Positions 22,791 to 33,190 of a stretch of DNA of 54,699 nucleotides are shown in pieces. A program made the translations under genes and the position numbers. This DNA comes from Prorocentrum cordatum (taxonomy: Eukaryota; Sar; Dinophyceae; Prorocentrales; Prorocentraceae). The stretch spans positions 1 to 54,699 of the forward strand of contig CAUYUJ010006294.1 of assembly GCA_963575745.1 (NCBI GenBank). Direction: 5' to 3'. Position 1 is the first letter of the stretch; the number at the start of each line of letters is the position of its first letter. The notes below the pieces were generated by a model. The model saw only the letters and a list, made by a program, of their open reading frames with translations. It was not told where the DNA came from and searched no databases.

Positions 22791-24517
22791 TGACCGATTT
22801 GCGTCAGTAAACTGCTGATTCCATACACAGGCGAAAACTGGGGCACCGATTTGCGTCAGTAAATGTGGTAGCCACACCCAGACCAAACTGGGACACCGGT
22901 TTGCGTCAGTAAACTATTGTTGCCATACACAGGCCAAACTGGGACACCGATTTGCGTCAGTAAACTGTTGTAGCCACACACAGACCAAACTGGACACCGA
23001 TTTGCGTCAGTAAACTAACGTTGCCATACACAGGCCAAAGTGGGACACCGATTTGCGTCAGTAAGTTGTTGTAGCCACACACAGACCAAACTGGGACACC
23101 GATTTGCGTCAGTAAACTGTTGTTGCCATGCACAGGCCAAACTGGGACACCGATTTGCGTCATAATTTGTGGTAGCCACACGCTGGCCAAACTGGGACAC
23201 CGATTTGCGTCAGTAAACTGTTGTTGCCATGCACAGGCCAAACTGGGACACCGATTTGCGTCAGTAAACTGTTGTAGCCATACACGGACCAAACGGGGAC
23301 ACCGATTTGCGTCAGTAGACTGTTGTTGCCATACACAGGCCAAACTGGGACACCGATTTGCGTCAGTAAACTGTTGAAGCCACACACAGACCAAACTGGG
23401 ACACCGATTTGCGTCGGTAAACTGATGTTACCATACACAGACCAAACTGGGACACCGATTTGCGTCAGTAAACTGTTGTTGCCATACACACAGACCAAAC
23501 TGGGAATCCGAGTTGCGTCAGTAAGCTGATGTTGGCATACACAGGCCAAGCTGGGACACCGATTTGCGTCAGTAAACTGATGTTTCCATACACGGACCAA
23601 ACTGGGACACCGATTTGCATCAGTATACTGTTGTAGCCTCACACAGGCCAAGCTGGGACACCGATTTGCGTCAGTAAACTGCTGTTTCCATACGCAGACC
23701 AAACTGGGGCACCGATTTGCGTCAGTAAACGGTTGTAGCCACACGCTGGCCAAACTGGGACACCGATTTGCGTCAATAAACTGACGTTGCCATACACAGG
23801 CCAAAGTGGGACACCGATTTGCGTCAGTAAATTGTTGTTGCCAAAAACCACACAAGAGCGGTCCATAAAAAAGAAGTAATCAAGATGAAACGAAAAGACC
23901 GAACTGGGGACACGATTGCGTCAGTAAACTGTTGTTGCCATACACAGAAAAGGCCAAAGGTGGGACACCGAATTGCGTCGTAAGTAGTTGTAGCCAGCAC
24001 GCAGACCAAACGGGGACACCGATTTGCGTCAGTAAAACTGATGTATGTTGCCATACACACACGACAAAACTGGGACCGATTTGCGTCAGTAAATTGTTGT
24101 AGCGACACAGACCAAACTGGGACACCGATTTGCGTCAGTAAACTGTTGTTGCCATACACACAGACCAAACTGGGACACCGATTTGCGTCAGTAAACTGTT
24201 GTAGCCACACACAGACCAAACTGGGACACCGATTGCGTTCAGGAAACTGTTTCGCTGCCACAAACGCAGACCAACTCGGAACACCGATTTGCGTAGTAAC
24301 TTGTGGTAGCCAACACACAGACCAAACTGGACACCGATATGCGTCAGTAAACTGTTGTTGCCAATACACACAGACCACACTGGGATCACCGATTGCGTCA
24401 GTAACCTTCAGCTGCTTGCCACACACAGGCTGCATGAGGACACCGATTTGCGTCAGTAAACTGTTGTTGCCACACGCAGACCAAACTGGGACACCGATTT
24501 GCGCCAATAAACTGGTG
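22791..24517. repeat. 51-bp minisatellite, HOR copy 2
   Basis: About 34 units. Between about 23,850 and 24,470 the units carry many scattered single-base insertions and losses plus a foreign patch (CAAAAACCACACAAGAGCGG, about 23,842). This sits between well-preserved units and may be local decay or low-quality consensus sequence. Confidence 0.88.
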
Positions 24518-24919
24518 TAGCGCCGTGGCCCCTGCACAATAAATGGTCGATAAGGGCTCCCGGGAACCGGGTGGGTCCTCCGTGGCCCCTTCATAACAGA
24601 TGGTCGATCAGGGCTTCCGGGGACCAGCGGGGACATCCGGGGCCCCTTCGTAAGAGATGGTCGACAAGGGCCCCCGGGAACCAGGGGGGCGTCTCTGGCC
24701 CTTTCATATTATAGATGGTCGATAATGGCTCCCAGAAACCAAAGGTGTCCTCCGCGGCCCCTTGTTAATAGACGGTTGATCAGGGCTTCCGGGAACCAGA
24801 GAGGTCCTCCGTGGCCCCTTCACAATACATTGTCGATAAGGGCTCCCAGGAACCAGGAAGAGTCCACCTTTCCACTTACCTGCTACATCTTCTTTTTGCG
24901 TCCCAATTCTCTTGCGCAG

Positions 24920-25183
24920 GAATGTGGCATGACGAATATCGGATGGCTACACCACCAGGTGGGGATACGCGGTGCTCAGGCTCTGGGCATCCAGCTACCA
25001 CTGGGTGCATTGCACCACCAGATGGGGATCCACGGCGCGCAGGGACACGGTTTGCAGTTACCGCCAGCACAACAGCAGATGGGAATGAACGGTGCTGCGG
25101 GGCACGGAAACATCAACGACGTGCCAGTCAGTCCGATACAGAAGTGTTGCAACTCAGATCAGAGACGTTGGTATATCCCGTGA
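24920..25183 (+). other. Gln/Gly-rich exon-like module, intact frame (HOR copy 3)
   Basis: Same 88-codon frame as at 22,217-22,480, starting ECGMTNIGWLHHQ and ending RRWYIP, with the acceptor-like TTCTCTTGCGCAG upstream. Differences from copy 2 are single bases that keep the frame. No start codon, promoter or downstream exon is visible, so expression is unproven. Confidence 0.45.
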
Positions 25184-25299
25184 GAAGAAGGTCGAGTGAT
25201 GCAGCGAGAACGCCGACACGACATGGAGATCGCAGTAGTGTTGGTGATACGCCTCATTGCGACTGCGCCCAAGCTTCCGGTTGTAGTCAATCGATTGGG

Positions 25300-25490
25300 C
25301 AATTCTTGACGCTTCGCGTATCCCCACCAGCCAATCCAGAATTGATTGCAAGTTTTCTTGAGGCCCCTTTGAGGGCTATCTTGATCCATGCTCGGCTAGA
25401 GGCGTCGGAGGCTATCTGGAGCCATGCTCGGCTAACCTGGGCCATATTGAAAGTGTCTTGAGGTTTCTGAAAGGTTTGTCGGAGGCTATA
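25300..25490 (-). mobile_element. Truncated dispersed element, HOR copy 3
   Basis: Third inverted copy of the element's right end, slightly more diverged than copies 1 and 2 (ATCTTGATCCATGCTC for ATCTGGAGCCATGCTC). It is followed by a short 51-bp block. Confidence 0.7.
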
Positions 25491-25708
25491 TTTACCGATT
25501 TGCGTCAGTAAACTGGTGATTCCATACACAGGCCAAGCTGGGACACCGACTTGCGTCAGTAAGTTGTTGTAGCCACACCCAGACCAAACTGGGACACCGA
25601 TTTGCGTCAGTAAACTATTGTTGCCATACACAGGCCAAACTGGGACACCGATTTGCGTCAGTAAACTGTTGTAGCCACACACAGACCAAACTGGAGCACC
25701 GATTTGCG
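25491..25708. repeat. 51-bp minisatellite, truncated final block
   Basis: Four 51-bp units. The last breaks at GATTTGCGTC, where the 10-bp array starts abruptly with GCGCTCCCGG. A junction break of the same form (GATTTGCGTC/GCCCC) occurs at about 14,968. Confidence 0.88.
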
Positions 25709-25865
25709 TCGCGCTCCCGGCGCGCTCCCAAGCGCTCCCAGGCGTTCCCGGCACGCTCCCGGGCGCTCCCAGGCGCTCCCAGGCGCTCCCCGGCGCTCCC
25801 AGGCGCTTCCCGACGCTCCCAAGCGCTCCCGGCACGCTCCGGGCACCCAGGCGCTCCCAGACGCC

Positions 25866-25904
<39 letters not shown>

Positions 25905-27109
25905 GCCCAGGCGCTCCCGGCATGCTCCCAGGCGCCCCCAGGCGCTCCCGGCACGCCCCCACGCGCTCCCAAGCGCTCCCAAGTGTTCCCAGGCGCTCCC
26001 AGGTGCTCCCAGGCGCTCGCAAGCGCTCCCAAGCGCTCCCAAGCGCTCCCGGCACGCTCGCCAGCGAACGTCCACGCTAGCCCAGCAACGCTAACCTTGC
26101 AAACGCATTGGCACATCGCTCCCAAGGCTCTCCCAGGCGCTCCAAAGCGCTCCCAGGCGCTCGCCGGCAGGCTCCCAGGGCGCCCCCAAGCTCTCCCAAG
26201 TGTTGCCCAGGTCCGCGCAGGCAACAAAAAGTGAGACTGACAACTCGAAAAAGGCGCTCGTAGCTCCCGCACGCTCCGAAAAGCACCCAGGGCGCTCCCA
26301 GGCGCTCCCTAGGCGCTTCCGGGGCGCTCCCCAAGCCCCTCCCCCAAAATTCCCGGCATGCTCCCAGGCGCCCCCAGGCGCTCCCGGCACGCCCCCACGC
26401 GCTCCCAAGCGCTCCCAAGTGTTCCCAGGCGCTCCCAGGTGCTCCCAGGCGCTCGCAAGCGCTCCCAAGCGCTCCCAAGCGCTCCCGGCACGCTCTTGGC
26501 ACGCTCCCAGCACGCTCCCAGTCGCTCCCAGGCGCTCCCAAGCGCTCCCAGGCGCTCCAAAGCGCTCCCAGGCGCTCCCGGCAGGCTCCCAGGCGCCCCC
26601 AAGCTCTCCCAAGTGTTGCCAGGCGCTCCCGGCACGCTCCCAGGCGCTCCCAAGTGTTGCCAGGCGCTCTCGGCACGCTCCGAGCACCCAGGCGCTCCCA
26701 GGCGTTCCCAGGCGCTCCCAGGCGCGCCCAGGCGCTCCCGGCATGCTCCCAGACGCCCCCAGGCGCTCCCGGCACGCCCCCACGCACTCCCAAGCGCTCC
26801 CAAGTGTTCCCAGGCGCTCCCAGGCGCTCCCATGCGCTCGCAAGCGCTCCCAAGCGCTCCCAGGCGCTCCCGGCACGCTCCCAGCACGCTCCCAGCACGC
26901 TCCCAGCACGCTCCCAGGCGCTCCCAGGCGCTCCCAAGCGCTTCAGGCGCTCCAAGCGCTCCCAAGGCGCTCCCGGCAAGCCCCAGGCGCCCCCAAAGGC
27001 TCATCCCAATGTTTGCCCAAGCGCTCCCGGCACGTCTTCAGGCGGCTCCAGGCGTTCCAGGACTCACCCAGCTTTCCCCATGCTTCCCGAGCGCTCCCAG
27101 GCGCTTAAA
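25709..27109. repeat. 10-bp GCGCTCCCAG array, block 1
   Basis: A degenerate array of GCGCTCCCAG/GCGCTCCCAA with interspersed GGCACGCTCCC units. A longer order of variants (GGCATGCTCCCAGGCGCCC then ACGCCCCCACGCGCTCCC) recurs at about 25,918, 26,355 and 26,742, a higher-order period of about 390-435 bp. Non-array patches occur at about 26,060-26,130 and 26,210-26,275. The unit lacks stop codons in most frames, giving long Ala/Pro/Ser/Arg-rich false frames. Confidence 0.92.
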
Positions 27110-27326
27110 AGCATAAAAGCTTCCGTTTTTAACGATGGAAAGCGGTGCTCGCGGACCTCGTTAGGCAACGAGGATTCGAGATGGGGGTGCGTCATCCTCG
27201 AGCGGGCACGCGCGAAACGCTGTTTTTCCATTCCGAATGGGCCGATACCTCGTGTTTTTACGCGGGGCCCTATTTCCAACACCAACGGGGCCCGCAGCAC
27301 ACCCCGCAGACCCTAATTACGTAGTG
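27110..27326. repeat. Left flank of telomere tract, copy 1
   Basis: A 200-bp sequence with GATGGAAAGCGG, CGTTAGGCAACGAGGATTCG, GGGCCGATACCTCG and GCAGACCCTAA, ending TACGTAGTG before the heptamers. It is repeated at 29,294-29,497. Confidence 0.85.
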
Positions 27327-27770
27327 CTAAACCCTAAACCCTAAACCCTAAACCCTAAACCCTAAACCCTAAACCCTAATACCCTAAACCCTAAACCCTA
27401 AACCCTAAACCCTAAACCCTAAACCCTAAACCCTAAACCCTAAACCCTAAACCCTATAACCTAAAACCTAAACCCTAAACCCTAAACCCTAAACCCTAAA
27501 CCCTAAACCCTAAACCCTAAACCCTAAACCCTAAACCCTAAACCCTAAACCCTAAACCCTAAACCCTAAAACCCAAAACCCTAAACCCTAAACCCTAAAC
27601 CCTAAACCCTAAACCCTAAACCCAAAAACCTAAACCCTAAACCCTAAACCCTAAACCCTAAACCCTAAACCCTAAACCCTAAACCCTAAACCCTAAACCC
27701 TAAACCCTAAACCCTAAACCCTAAACCCTAAACCCTAAACCCTAAACCCTAAACCCTAAACCCTAAACCC
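27327..27770. repeat. Interstitial telomere-type tract, (CCCTAAA)n, tract 1
   Basis: About 63 heptamers over 444 bp, C-rich strand on top, mostly perfect with a few variants (CCCTAATA, CCCTATAACC, CCCAAAACC). The TTTAGGG type is shared by plants and dinoflagellates. It lies inside the window between repeat arrays, so it is interstitial unless the assembly is chimeric. Confidence 0.97.
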
Positions 27771-27890
27771 TCAAGACGAAAAGCACCACGTATTGAGCAA
27801 GCTCGAGCGATATCTCGACGAGCGATGGAAACAGAACGTGTGGCGGCATTGTAGCCCCCGATCAGCTTGCCCAAATGTGATCTCGCGTCG
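27771..27890. repeat. Right flank of telomere tract, copy 1
   Basis: Begins TCAAGACGAAAAGCACCACG and ends TGTGATCTCGCGTCGGG. The same flank follows the third telomere tract at 31,674. The copy there carries an extra ~20 bp (GTGCTGACGACCGCGATA region). Confidence 0.85.
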
Positions 27891-28566
27891 GGCGCTCCTA
27901 AGCGCTCCCAAGCGATCCCTGGCGCTTCCGGCACGCTCCCAAGCGCTCCCAGGCGCTCCCAGCTGCTCCCAGGCGTTCCGGCACGCTCCTGGGCGCTCCC
28001 GGGCGCTCCCAAGCGCTCCCAGGCGCTCCCAGGTGCTCCCAGGCGTTCCCACGCGCTCCCCGGCGCTCCCAGGCGCTCCCAAGCGCTCCCAGGCGCTCCC
28101 AGGCGCTCCCAAGCGCTCCCACGCGTTCCCAGGAGCGTTCCCAGGAGCGTTCCCAAGAGCGTTCCCAAGCGCTCTCAGGCGCTCCCAGGCGCTCCCAAGC
28201 GCCTCGAGCCGCTCCCGGCACGTTCCCAAGCGCTCCCAGGCGCTCCTGGCACGCTCCCAAGCGCTCCCAAGCGCTCGCAAGCGCTCCTAGCACTCCTGGC
28301 ATTCCCGGCACGCTCCCAAGCGCTCTCGGAATCGCTCCCAAGCGCACCCAGGCTGCCAGGCGCTCCCGGCATGCTCCCAAGCGCCACCAGGCGCTCCCAG
28401 GGCGCTCCCAGGGCGCTCCCCAGGCGCCCCCAGGTGCTCCAGGCACTCTCCCAAGCGCTTCCCGCACGCTCGCAGGAGCTCCCAAGTGCTCCCTGGCGCT
28501 CCCAGGCGCTCCCAGGCGCTCCCAAGCGTTCCCAAGCGCTCGCAGGCGCTCCCTGCAAGCTCTGAG

Positions 28567-28602
<36 letters not shown>

Positions 28603-28613
28603 CCGAGCGCGCC
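27891..28613. repeat. 10-bp GCGCTCCCAG array, block 2
   Basis: About 70 ten-base units. The first 300 bp recur at 28,691-29,000. The last 410 bp (from about 28,200) recur almost base for base at 54,289-54,699. Confidence 0.92.
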
Positions 28614-28690
28614 CAAAGCCTAAAGCCTGAAACCTAAAGCTTAAAGCCTAAAGCCTGAACCCTAAAGCCTAAAGCCTAAAGCCCAAAGCC
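28614..28690. repeat. Degenerate heptamer patch (CCTAAAG)n
   Basis: About ten copies of CCTAAAG/CCTGAAA/CCCAAAG between two 10-bp arrays. It looks like a decayed telomere-type tract occupying the same relative position as the intact ones. Confidence 0.7.
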
Positions 28691-29293
28691 CAGGCGCTCC
28701 TACGCGCTCCCAGGCGCTCCCTGGCGCTCCCGGCACGCTCCCAAGCGCTCCCAGGCGCTCCCAGCTGCTCCCAGGCGTTCCGGCACGCTCCTGGGCGCTC
28801 CCGCGCGCTCCCAAGCGCTCCCAGGCGCTCCCAGGCGCCCCCAGGCGTTCCCACGCGCTCCCCGGCGCTCCCAGGCGCTCCCAGGCGCTCCCGGGCGCTC
28901 CCAGGCGTTCCCAAGCGCTCCCACGCGTTCCCAGGAGCGTTCCCAGGAGCGTTCCCAAGAGCGTTCCCAAGCGCTCTCAGGCGCTCCCAGGCGCTCCCGA
29001 GCGCCTCGAGCCGCTCCCGGCACGTTCCCAAGCGCTCCCAGGCGCTCCCTGGCGCTCCCAGGCGCTCCCAGGCGCTCCTGGCACGCCCCCAGGCGCTCCC
29101 AGGCGCTCGGAAGCAAGCGCTCCCAGGCGCTCCCAGGCGCTTTCTCGCGTCCGGGGCCGGCACGAGTCCAGCACGCCCCCAGGCGCGGCAGGCGCTCCCA
29201 GGCGCTCCCGGTGTCCCAGGCGCCCCCAGGCTTTCCCGGCGCACTCCCACGCGCTCCCAAGCGCTCCCAGGTGCTCCCAGGCACTCCCGCGCG
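28691..29293. repeat. 10-bp GCGCTCCCAG array, block 3
   Basis: Continuation of the 10-bp array; a partial duplicate of block 2 with single-base differences. It ends at GCACTCCCGCGCGCC, followed by the conserved left telomere flank. Confidence 0.9.
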
Positions 29294-29497
29294 CCGTTTT
29301 TTACGGTGGAAAGCGGGGCTCGCGGACATCGTTAGGCAACGAGGATTCGATATGGGGGGTGCGCCATCCTCGAGCAGGCACGCGCGAAACGCTATTTTTT
29401 CCATTCCACATGGGCCGATACCTCGGTTTTTATCGATGGGACCTATTTGGCACACCGAGGGAACCGCAGCACACCCCGCAGACCCTAATACGTAGTG
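29294..29497. repeat. Left flank of telomere tract, copy 2
   Basis: Same 200-bp flank as 27,110-27,326, with GTTAGGCAACGAGGATTCGA and GCACACCCCGCAGACCCTAA. Divergence is moderate (for example CACATGGGCCGATACCTCGG). Confidence 0.85.
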
Positions 29498-29592
29498 TAA
29501 ACCCTAAACCCTAAACCCTAAACCCTAAACCCTAAACCCTAAACCCTAAACCCTAAACCCTAAACCCTAAACCCTAAACCCTAAACCCTAAA
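29498..29592. repeat. Interstitial telomere-type tract, (CCCTAAA)n, tract 2
   Basis: About 13 perfect heptamers. It has the conserved left flank but not the TCAAGACG right flank; it ends at CTGCAAGCCACGGGC. Confidence 0.97.
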
Positions 29593-29880
29593 CTGCAAGC
29601 CACGGGCGGTGCATCGTCAGAAGCCCGTGGCGTCTGGCCGAGCGCTCAGCGAGCCTGCCCTTACGGCGTTCGCCGCACCGACGAAGCGGCGATAGCCGCT
29701 GAGGAGGAATTCGCACGCCGCGCGGTGCATCCCCGTGGTGTTCTCCTAAGAAAAGGAACCCCTAACCCTCGGCCCTAGCAAGCGGCTCCCCGGGGGGCCG
29801 ATCCTTCCTCTGGGGCTCCAAACCTATGAAAATACACCATGCGGCGCTCCCTGGGTGCTCCAAACCTATGAAATTACCGC
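29593..29880. other. Unique patch with a perfect 9-bp hairpin
   Basis: Contains GCCACGGGC (about 29,599) paired with GCCCGTGGC 15 bp later, a GC-rich stem-loop, and a second weaker pairing (AGGAGGAATTC with GTTCTCCT). A 42-bp direct repeat (CTCCAAACCTATGAAA then CATGCGGCGCTCC) occurs at about 29,815 and 29,858. No coding frame is convincing. It could be a structured RNA or a terminal hairpin of an element. Confidence 0.4.
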
Positions 29881-29950
29881 ATGCGGCGCTCCAGGCGCTT
29901 CCAAACGCTCCAGGCGCTCCCAAGGACTCTCCAAGCGCTTCCGGCACGCA

Positions 29951-30001
<51 letters not shown>

Positions 30002-30560
30002 CCAAGCGCTCCCAAGCGCTCCCAAGCGCTTCCAAGCTTTCCCAAGCGCTCCCGGCACGCTACCAAGCGCTCCACGGCGCTCCAGGCGCTCCCGGCACGC
30101 TCCCAGGCGCTCTCGGCACGCTCCCACGCGCCCCCACGCGCTCCCAGGCGCTCCCAAGCGCTCCCAAGCGCTCCCAAGCGCTCCTGGGCGCTCCCGGCAC
30201 GCACCCAGGCGCGTTCCCAGGCGCGCGCTGGCTGCGCTCCTAGACGCTCCCAGGCGCTCCCAAGCGCTCCCGGCACGCCCCAGGCGCTCCCAGGCGCTCG
30301 CAGGCGCTCCCAAGCGCTCCCGGCACGCTCCTGGCGCGCTCCCAGGCGCTCGCAGGCGCTCCCCAGCGTTCCCAGCGCTGCCACACCTCCGAAGCGCTCC
30401 TAAGCGCTCCCCTGCGCTCCCAGGTGCTCCCAAGCGCCCAAGCATTCCCACGCGCTTTTCAGCACCCACAAGCGCTCCAAGGCGCCACGCGGCGCTCCCA
30501 TGCGCTCCCGCGCGCTCCCAAGCGTGCCCAGGCAGTTCCAGGCAGTCCCAGGGCTCCTAG
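29881..30560. repeat. 10-bp GCGCTCCCAG array, block 4
   Basis: About 65 ten-base units with several GCGCTTCC variants, breaking down gradually from 30,430 to 30,560 (GGCAGTTCCAGGCAGTCCC). Confidence 0.9.
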
Positions 30561-31513
30561 GGGAAGCTCCAGGTGCTCTCCCAGCGCTGCCAGAGGGCCC
30601 CCCCAAGGCATTCCACGGGCTCTGCCATGGAGGTGCTGCCGCAGCCATGCGCGCGCATCGTAGCGAGGGGGTGCCAGACCCACCCCCTCGCGCCCCCCCT
30701 CGAGCCGTCCGAAGCTCGCGCCGAAGGCGGCTGCGTCGATGATTGCAATCGCTTCAGCGGGGGGGGCGACCCCAAAGGCGAAACCCAAAGCCGCGGGCGA
30801 ATGCAACTGCCGTGCGCGTCGCCGTCAGCGAGGAGCCCGAGGGCGCAAACACTCGCTTGAAGCGCAGGGGAACCCATAGTATTGTCACGCCAGCGCCTTC
30901 GCAGTGCTGCTTTCCAATGCCGACGGCAAATGCCGGACCCCGGTGGATCTGCTGCGCCAGCGGCAGCCCAACGGCGAAGCTTCACGCCGAAGGCGCAAAC
31001 GGCTGCCTCATCGACGAGGCGAGCTGGCGCGCCAGCGCCATGCACCCTGCGCGCGTGCTCGCATCGGCGCGCATTGCTACGGCCGCGGCCGCGCGCGCTT
31101 CCCAGCAATCGCAGCCCAGTGTCACAACCCAGTGCCGAAGGCAAAGGCGGCAACGCATGGACATGCTGCGCCAGCGGCAGCCCAACGGCGAAGCTAATCA
31201 CCGCCATCGCCAACGGCTGCCTCTTCGACGGGACAACGAGCCGAAGCGCCGCCTACGCCACGCGCCCTGCGCGCGTGCTCACATGGATGCGCAGTGCCAC
31301 GGCCGCGTCGGCGATCGCCTGCGCGCGCCACTTCGACAGCCCCCCGTGATAGGGGGGTTGGGGGGAGAAACCCAAACCCCTAAAAGGCTTCACTCTGGGT
31401 GGTCTGGGGCGGGAGTGCGACTAACCGTGGCGCGCGCGGCTTGGGCAGCGATCCCCCCCAACAACCTTGATGTGGGGGGGGTCGCAGCCAGCGCGCGCTT
31501 GCGCCAATGCAGG
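30561..31513. repeat. GC-rich region with ~250-bp internal duplication
   Basis: CAGCGGCAGCCCAACGGCGA at about 30,959 and 31,170 begins two diverged copies that also share AACGGCTGCCTC and CCTGCGCGCGTGCTC. No frame stands out on either strand. It ends at the third telomere tract. Confidence 0.6.
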
Positions 31514-31673
31514 CCCTAAACCCTAAACCCTAAACCCTAAACCCTAAACCCTAAACCCTAAACCCTAAACCCTAAACCCTAAACCCTAAACCCTAAAAAC
31601 CTAAAACCCTAAAACCCTAAACCCTAAACCCTAAACCCTAAACCCTAAACCCTAAACCCTAAACCCTAAACCC
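31514..31673. repeat. Interstitial telomere-type tract, (CCCTAAA)n, tract 3
   Basis: About 22 heptamers, with three AAACC expansions near 31,595-31,615. The right flank is the same as that of tract 1; the left flank differs from tracts 1 and 2. Confidence 0.97.
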
Positions 31674-31810
31674 TCAAGACGAAAAGCACCACGTATTGAG
31701 CAAGCTCGAGCGATATCTCGACGAGCGATGGAAGCAGTGCTGACGACCGCGATAACGTGTGGCGGCATTGTAGCCCCCGAACAACATGCCCAAATGTGAT
31801 CTCGCGTCGG
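31674..31810. repeat. Right flank of telomere tract, copy 2
   Basis: Second copy of the TCAAGACGAAAAGCACCACG flank, identical to 27,771-27,890 over its first 60 bp and ending CTCGCGTCGGGTGCTCCC, where a 10-bp array follows as in copy 1. Confidence 0.85.
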
Positions 31811-32130
31811 GTGCTCCCAGGCGCTCCCAGCGACCCTGGCGCTTCCCGGCACCTCAGCCAAGTCGCTCCCAGGCGCCCCACTGCTCCCCAGGACGTATCC
31901 GGCACGCTCATGGGCGGGCTCACCGGGCCGCTCCCCACGCTCCCAGAGCGCTCACCAGGTGCTCCAGGCGTTCCCCACAGCGCTCCCCGAGCGCTCCCAG
32001 GCGCTCCCAAGATCGCTCCCAGCGCTCCCGAGGCGCTCCCAAGCGCTCCCAAAAACGCGTGCCCCGGGGGTTCCCAGGAGCGTCCAGAGAGCGTTTCCCA
32101 AGCGTCCTCAGCGAGCGCTCCCAGGCCTCC
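31811..32130. repeat. 10-bp array, degenerate block 5
   Basis: About 30 ten-base units with many substitutions and indels. It ends near CCTCCCCAGATCATGCGATA. The segment that follows (about 32,150-32,270) is rich in CGGTCGCGACCG-type palindromic words resembling 54,060-54,270. Confidence 0.8.
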
Positions 32131-32283
32131 CCAGATCATGCGATAACCAACCGAAAAAATTCGTCGCGTACCGACGGCTACGGTCGATTGCCCCGCGCCC
32201 GGTCGCGACGGCTCCGTTACCGGCCGCGACCGGTCGCGAACCGGTCCGAGAGCTCAACTGACTGAACCACTTTTGGTCCGCGA

Positions 32284-32328
32284 CCGATGACTGACGTCAG
32301 GCGGCCGATGCCTGACGTCAGGCTGCCA
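32284..32328. repeat. Short TGACGTCAG pair
   Basis: Two copies of a CTGACGTCAGG word in the spacer between the satellite region and the first candidate exon. They belong to the dispersed TGACGTCA family found at 34, 35, 43 and 48 kb. Confidence 0.6.
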
Positions 32329-32738
32329 TGTTGTTGATGATAATGGTCATGATGATGTTATCGTAGCAGTTGAGGTTCACGTGTGTCATCAAGAGCTGGT
32401 ATTTCATAGCCTGTAGATATGCTGCATGAAATGGACAGTACATGTGATCTTGATGTTGTGGGGCGCCCTGGCGTCATTTCCTCCTCTTCCCTCCCATATT
32501 CCTCCTCATCGTTCTTTGTCCTCTCCTCTTTCTCTCTCCGTATCCTCCCATTCCTCTTCCTCCCCATCCTATCCTCTCTCGTTTTTCCATCTTATCCTTT
32601 TCCTCCTTTTCCTCCTCTTCCTCCTCTTCCTCCTATTCCCTATCCTCCGCCCTCTCCTCTTCCTCCTCTTCCCCCTCTTCCCCCTTTTCCCTCTCCTCTT
32701 CCTCCTCGTCCCCCTCCTCTTCCGTTGCCGTTTTTTAG

Positions 32739-33190
32739 GCTGTAGCGCCATGGCGCAGGCTTCGTGCCTCGTCCTGCGCCTCGACGGGGCCGACGCGCCC
32801 CCTGGCCTCGGGGAGCCATGGGAGGTGATGGAGGTCGGGGACGTGCCCCCTGGCCTCCCCATGGCGTCGACGAGTAACCGCCAGGGGGTCAAGCGGTCCC
32901 GTCCGAAGAGGGGCTGGATTGATCCGCTGTTGGAGCAGGCTTCGCCACGGCCATGGGAAGCCTGCCCCGACATGATCGCCGTGCTGCACTGCCCTCCAGG
33001 CGGAGGGCAGAGTTGGCCCCGCTCCTGGGCGATCGACGCGGGGTGGGCGCCAGGGCAGCCCGCGTTCACCCTGACGCCCACCTCCACGACGCACTTGCTC
33101 ATGGAGTGGGAGGTGGGCGGGGGCAGGCGGCTCCAATGGTACCGCAGGGTGGACGCCCTGCCGTACCGCTTCTACTTCGCGCGGGCGTGA
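32739..33190 (+). CDS. Terminal exon of an unrecognised gene
   Basis: A 450-bp open exon with strong third-position G/C, after a 250-bp pyrimidine tract ending GTTGCCGTTTTTTAG, a strong 3' splice site. An internal ATG at 32,750 gives MAQASCLVLRLDGADAPPG; the frame goes on through KRSRPKRGWIDPLLEQ and ends YRRVDALPYRFYFARA at TGA (33,188-33,190). No domain is recognised. The middle is basic (KRSRPKRG) and the C-terminus aromatic. The frame is also open through the pyrimidine tract, so the true 5' end is uncertain. Confidence 0.5.

Larger units (their letters stand above)
19071..25708. repeat. Higher-order tandem repeat, ~2.7 kb unit, 2.4 copies
   Basis: Three copies start at TAGCGCCGTG: 19,071, 21,815 and 24,518, spaced 2,744 and 2,703 bp. 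Each copy holds, in order, about six divergent 57-bp units, an exon-like module, a truncated inverted dispersed element, and a long 51-bp block. The third is cut short after about 1.2 kb by the 10-bp array. Copies 1 and 2 differ by few substitutions; the 51-bp part of copy 2 is shorter and decays between 23,850 and 24,470. Confidence 0.9.

Noticed and set aside
18252-24636. Frames with repeated ANRCPSL or LLTQIGVPVW units
   Set aside because: Products of the 51-bp (17-codon) period; open in several frames and on both strands with no splice or start signals.
27327-27770. A true chromosome end
   Set aside because: The tract is internal to the window with related arrays on both sides; unless the contig is chimeric it is interstitial.
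25709-29293. CRISPR-like array
   Set aside because: No constant repeat with unique spacers; the repeats are contiguous 10-bp units.
25615-30648. Ala/Pro/Ser- or Trp-Glu-Arg-Leu-Gly-rich frames
   Set aside because: The GCGCTCCCAG unit and its complement lack stops in most frames, and all frames are open together.
30557-31213. A 218-codon minus-strand frame
   Set aside because: It spans an internally duplicated GC-rich region, overlaps equally long frames on the other strand, and shows no motif.
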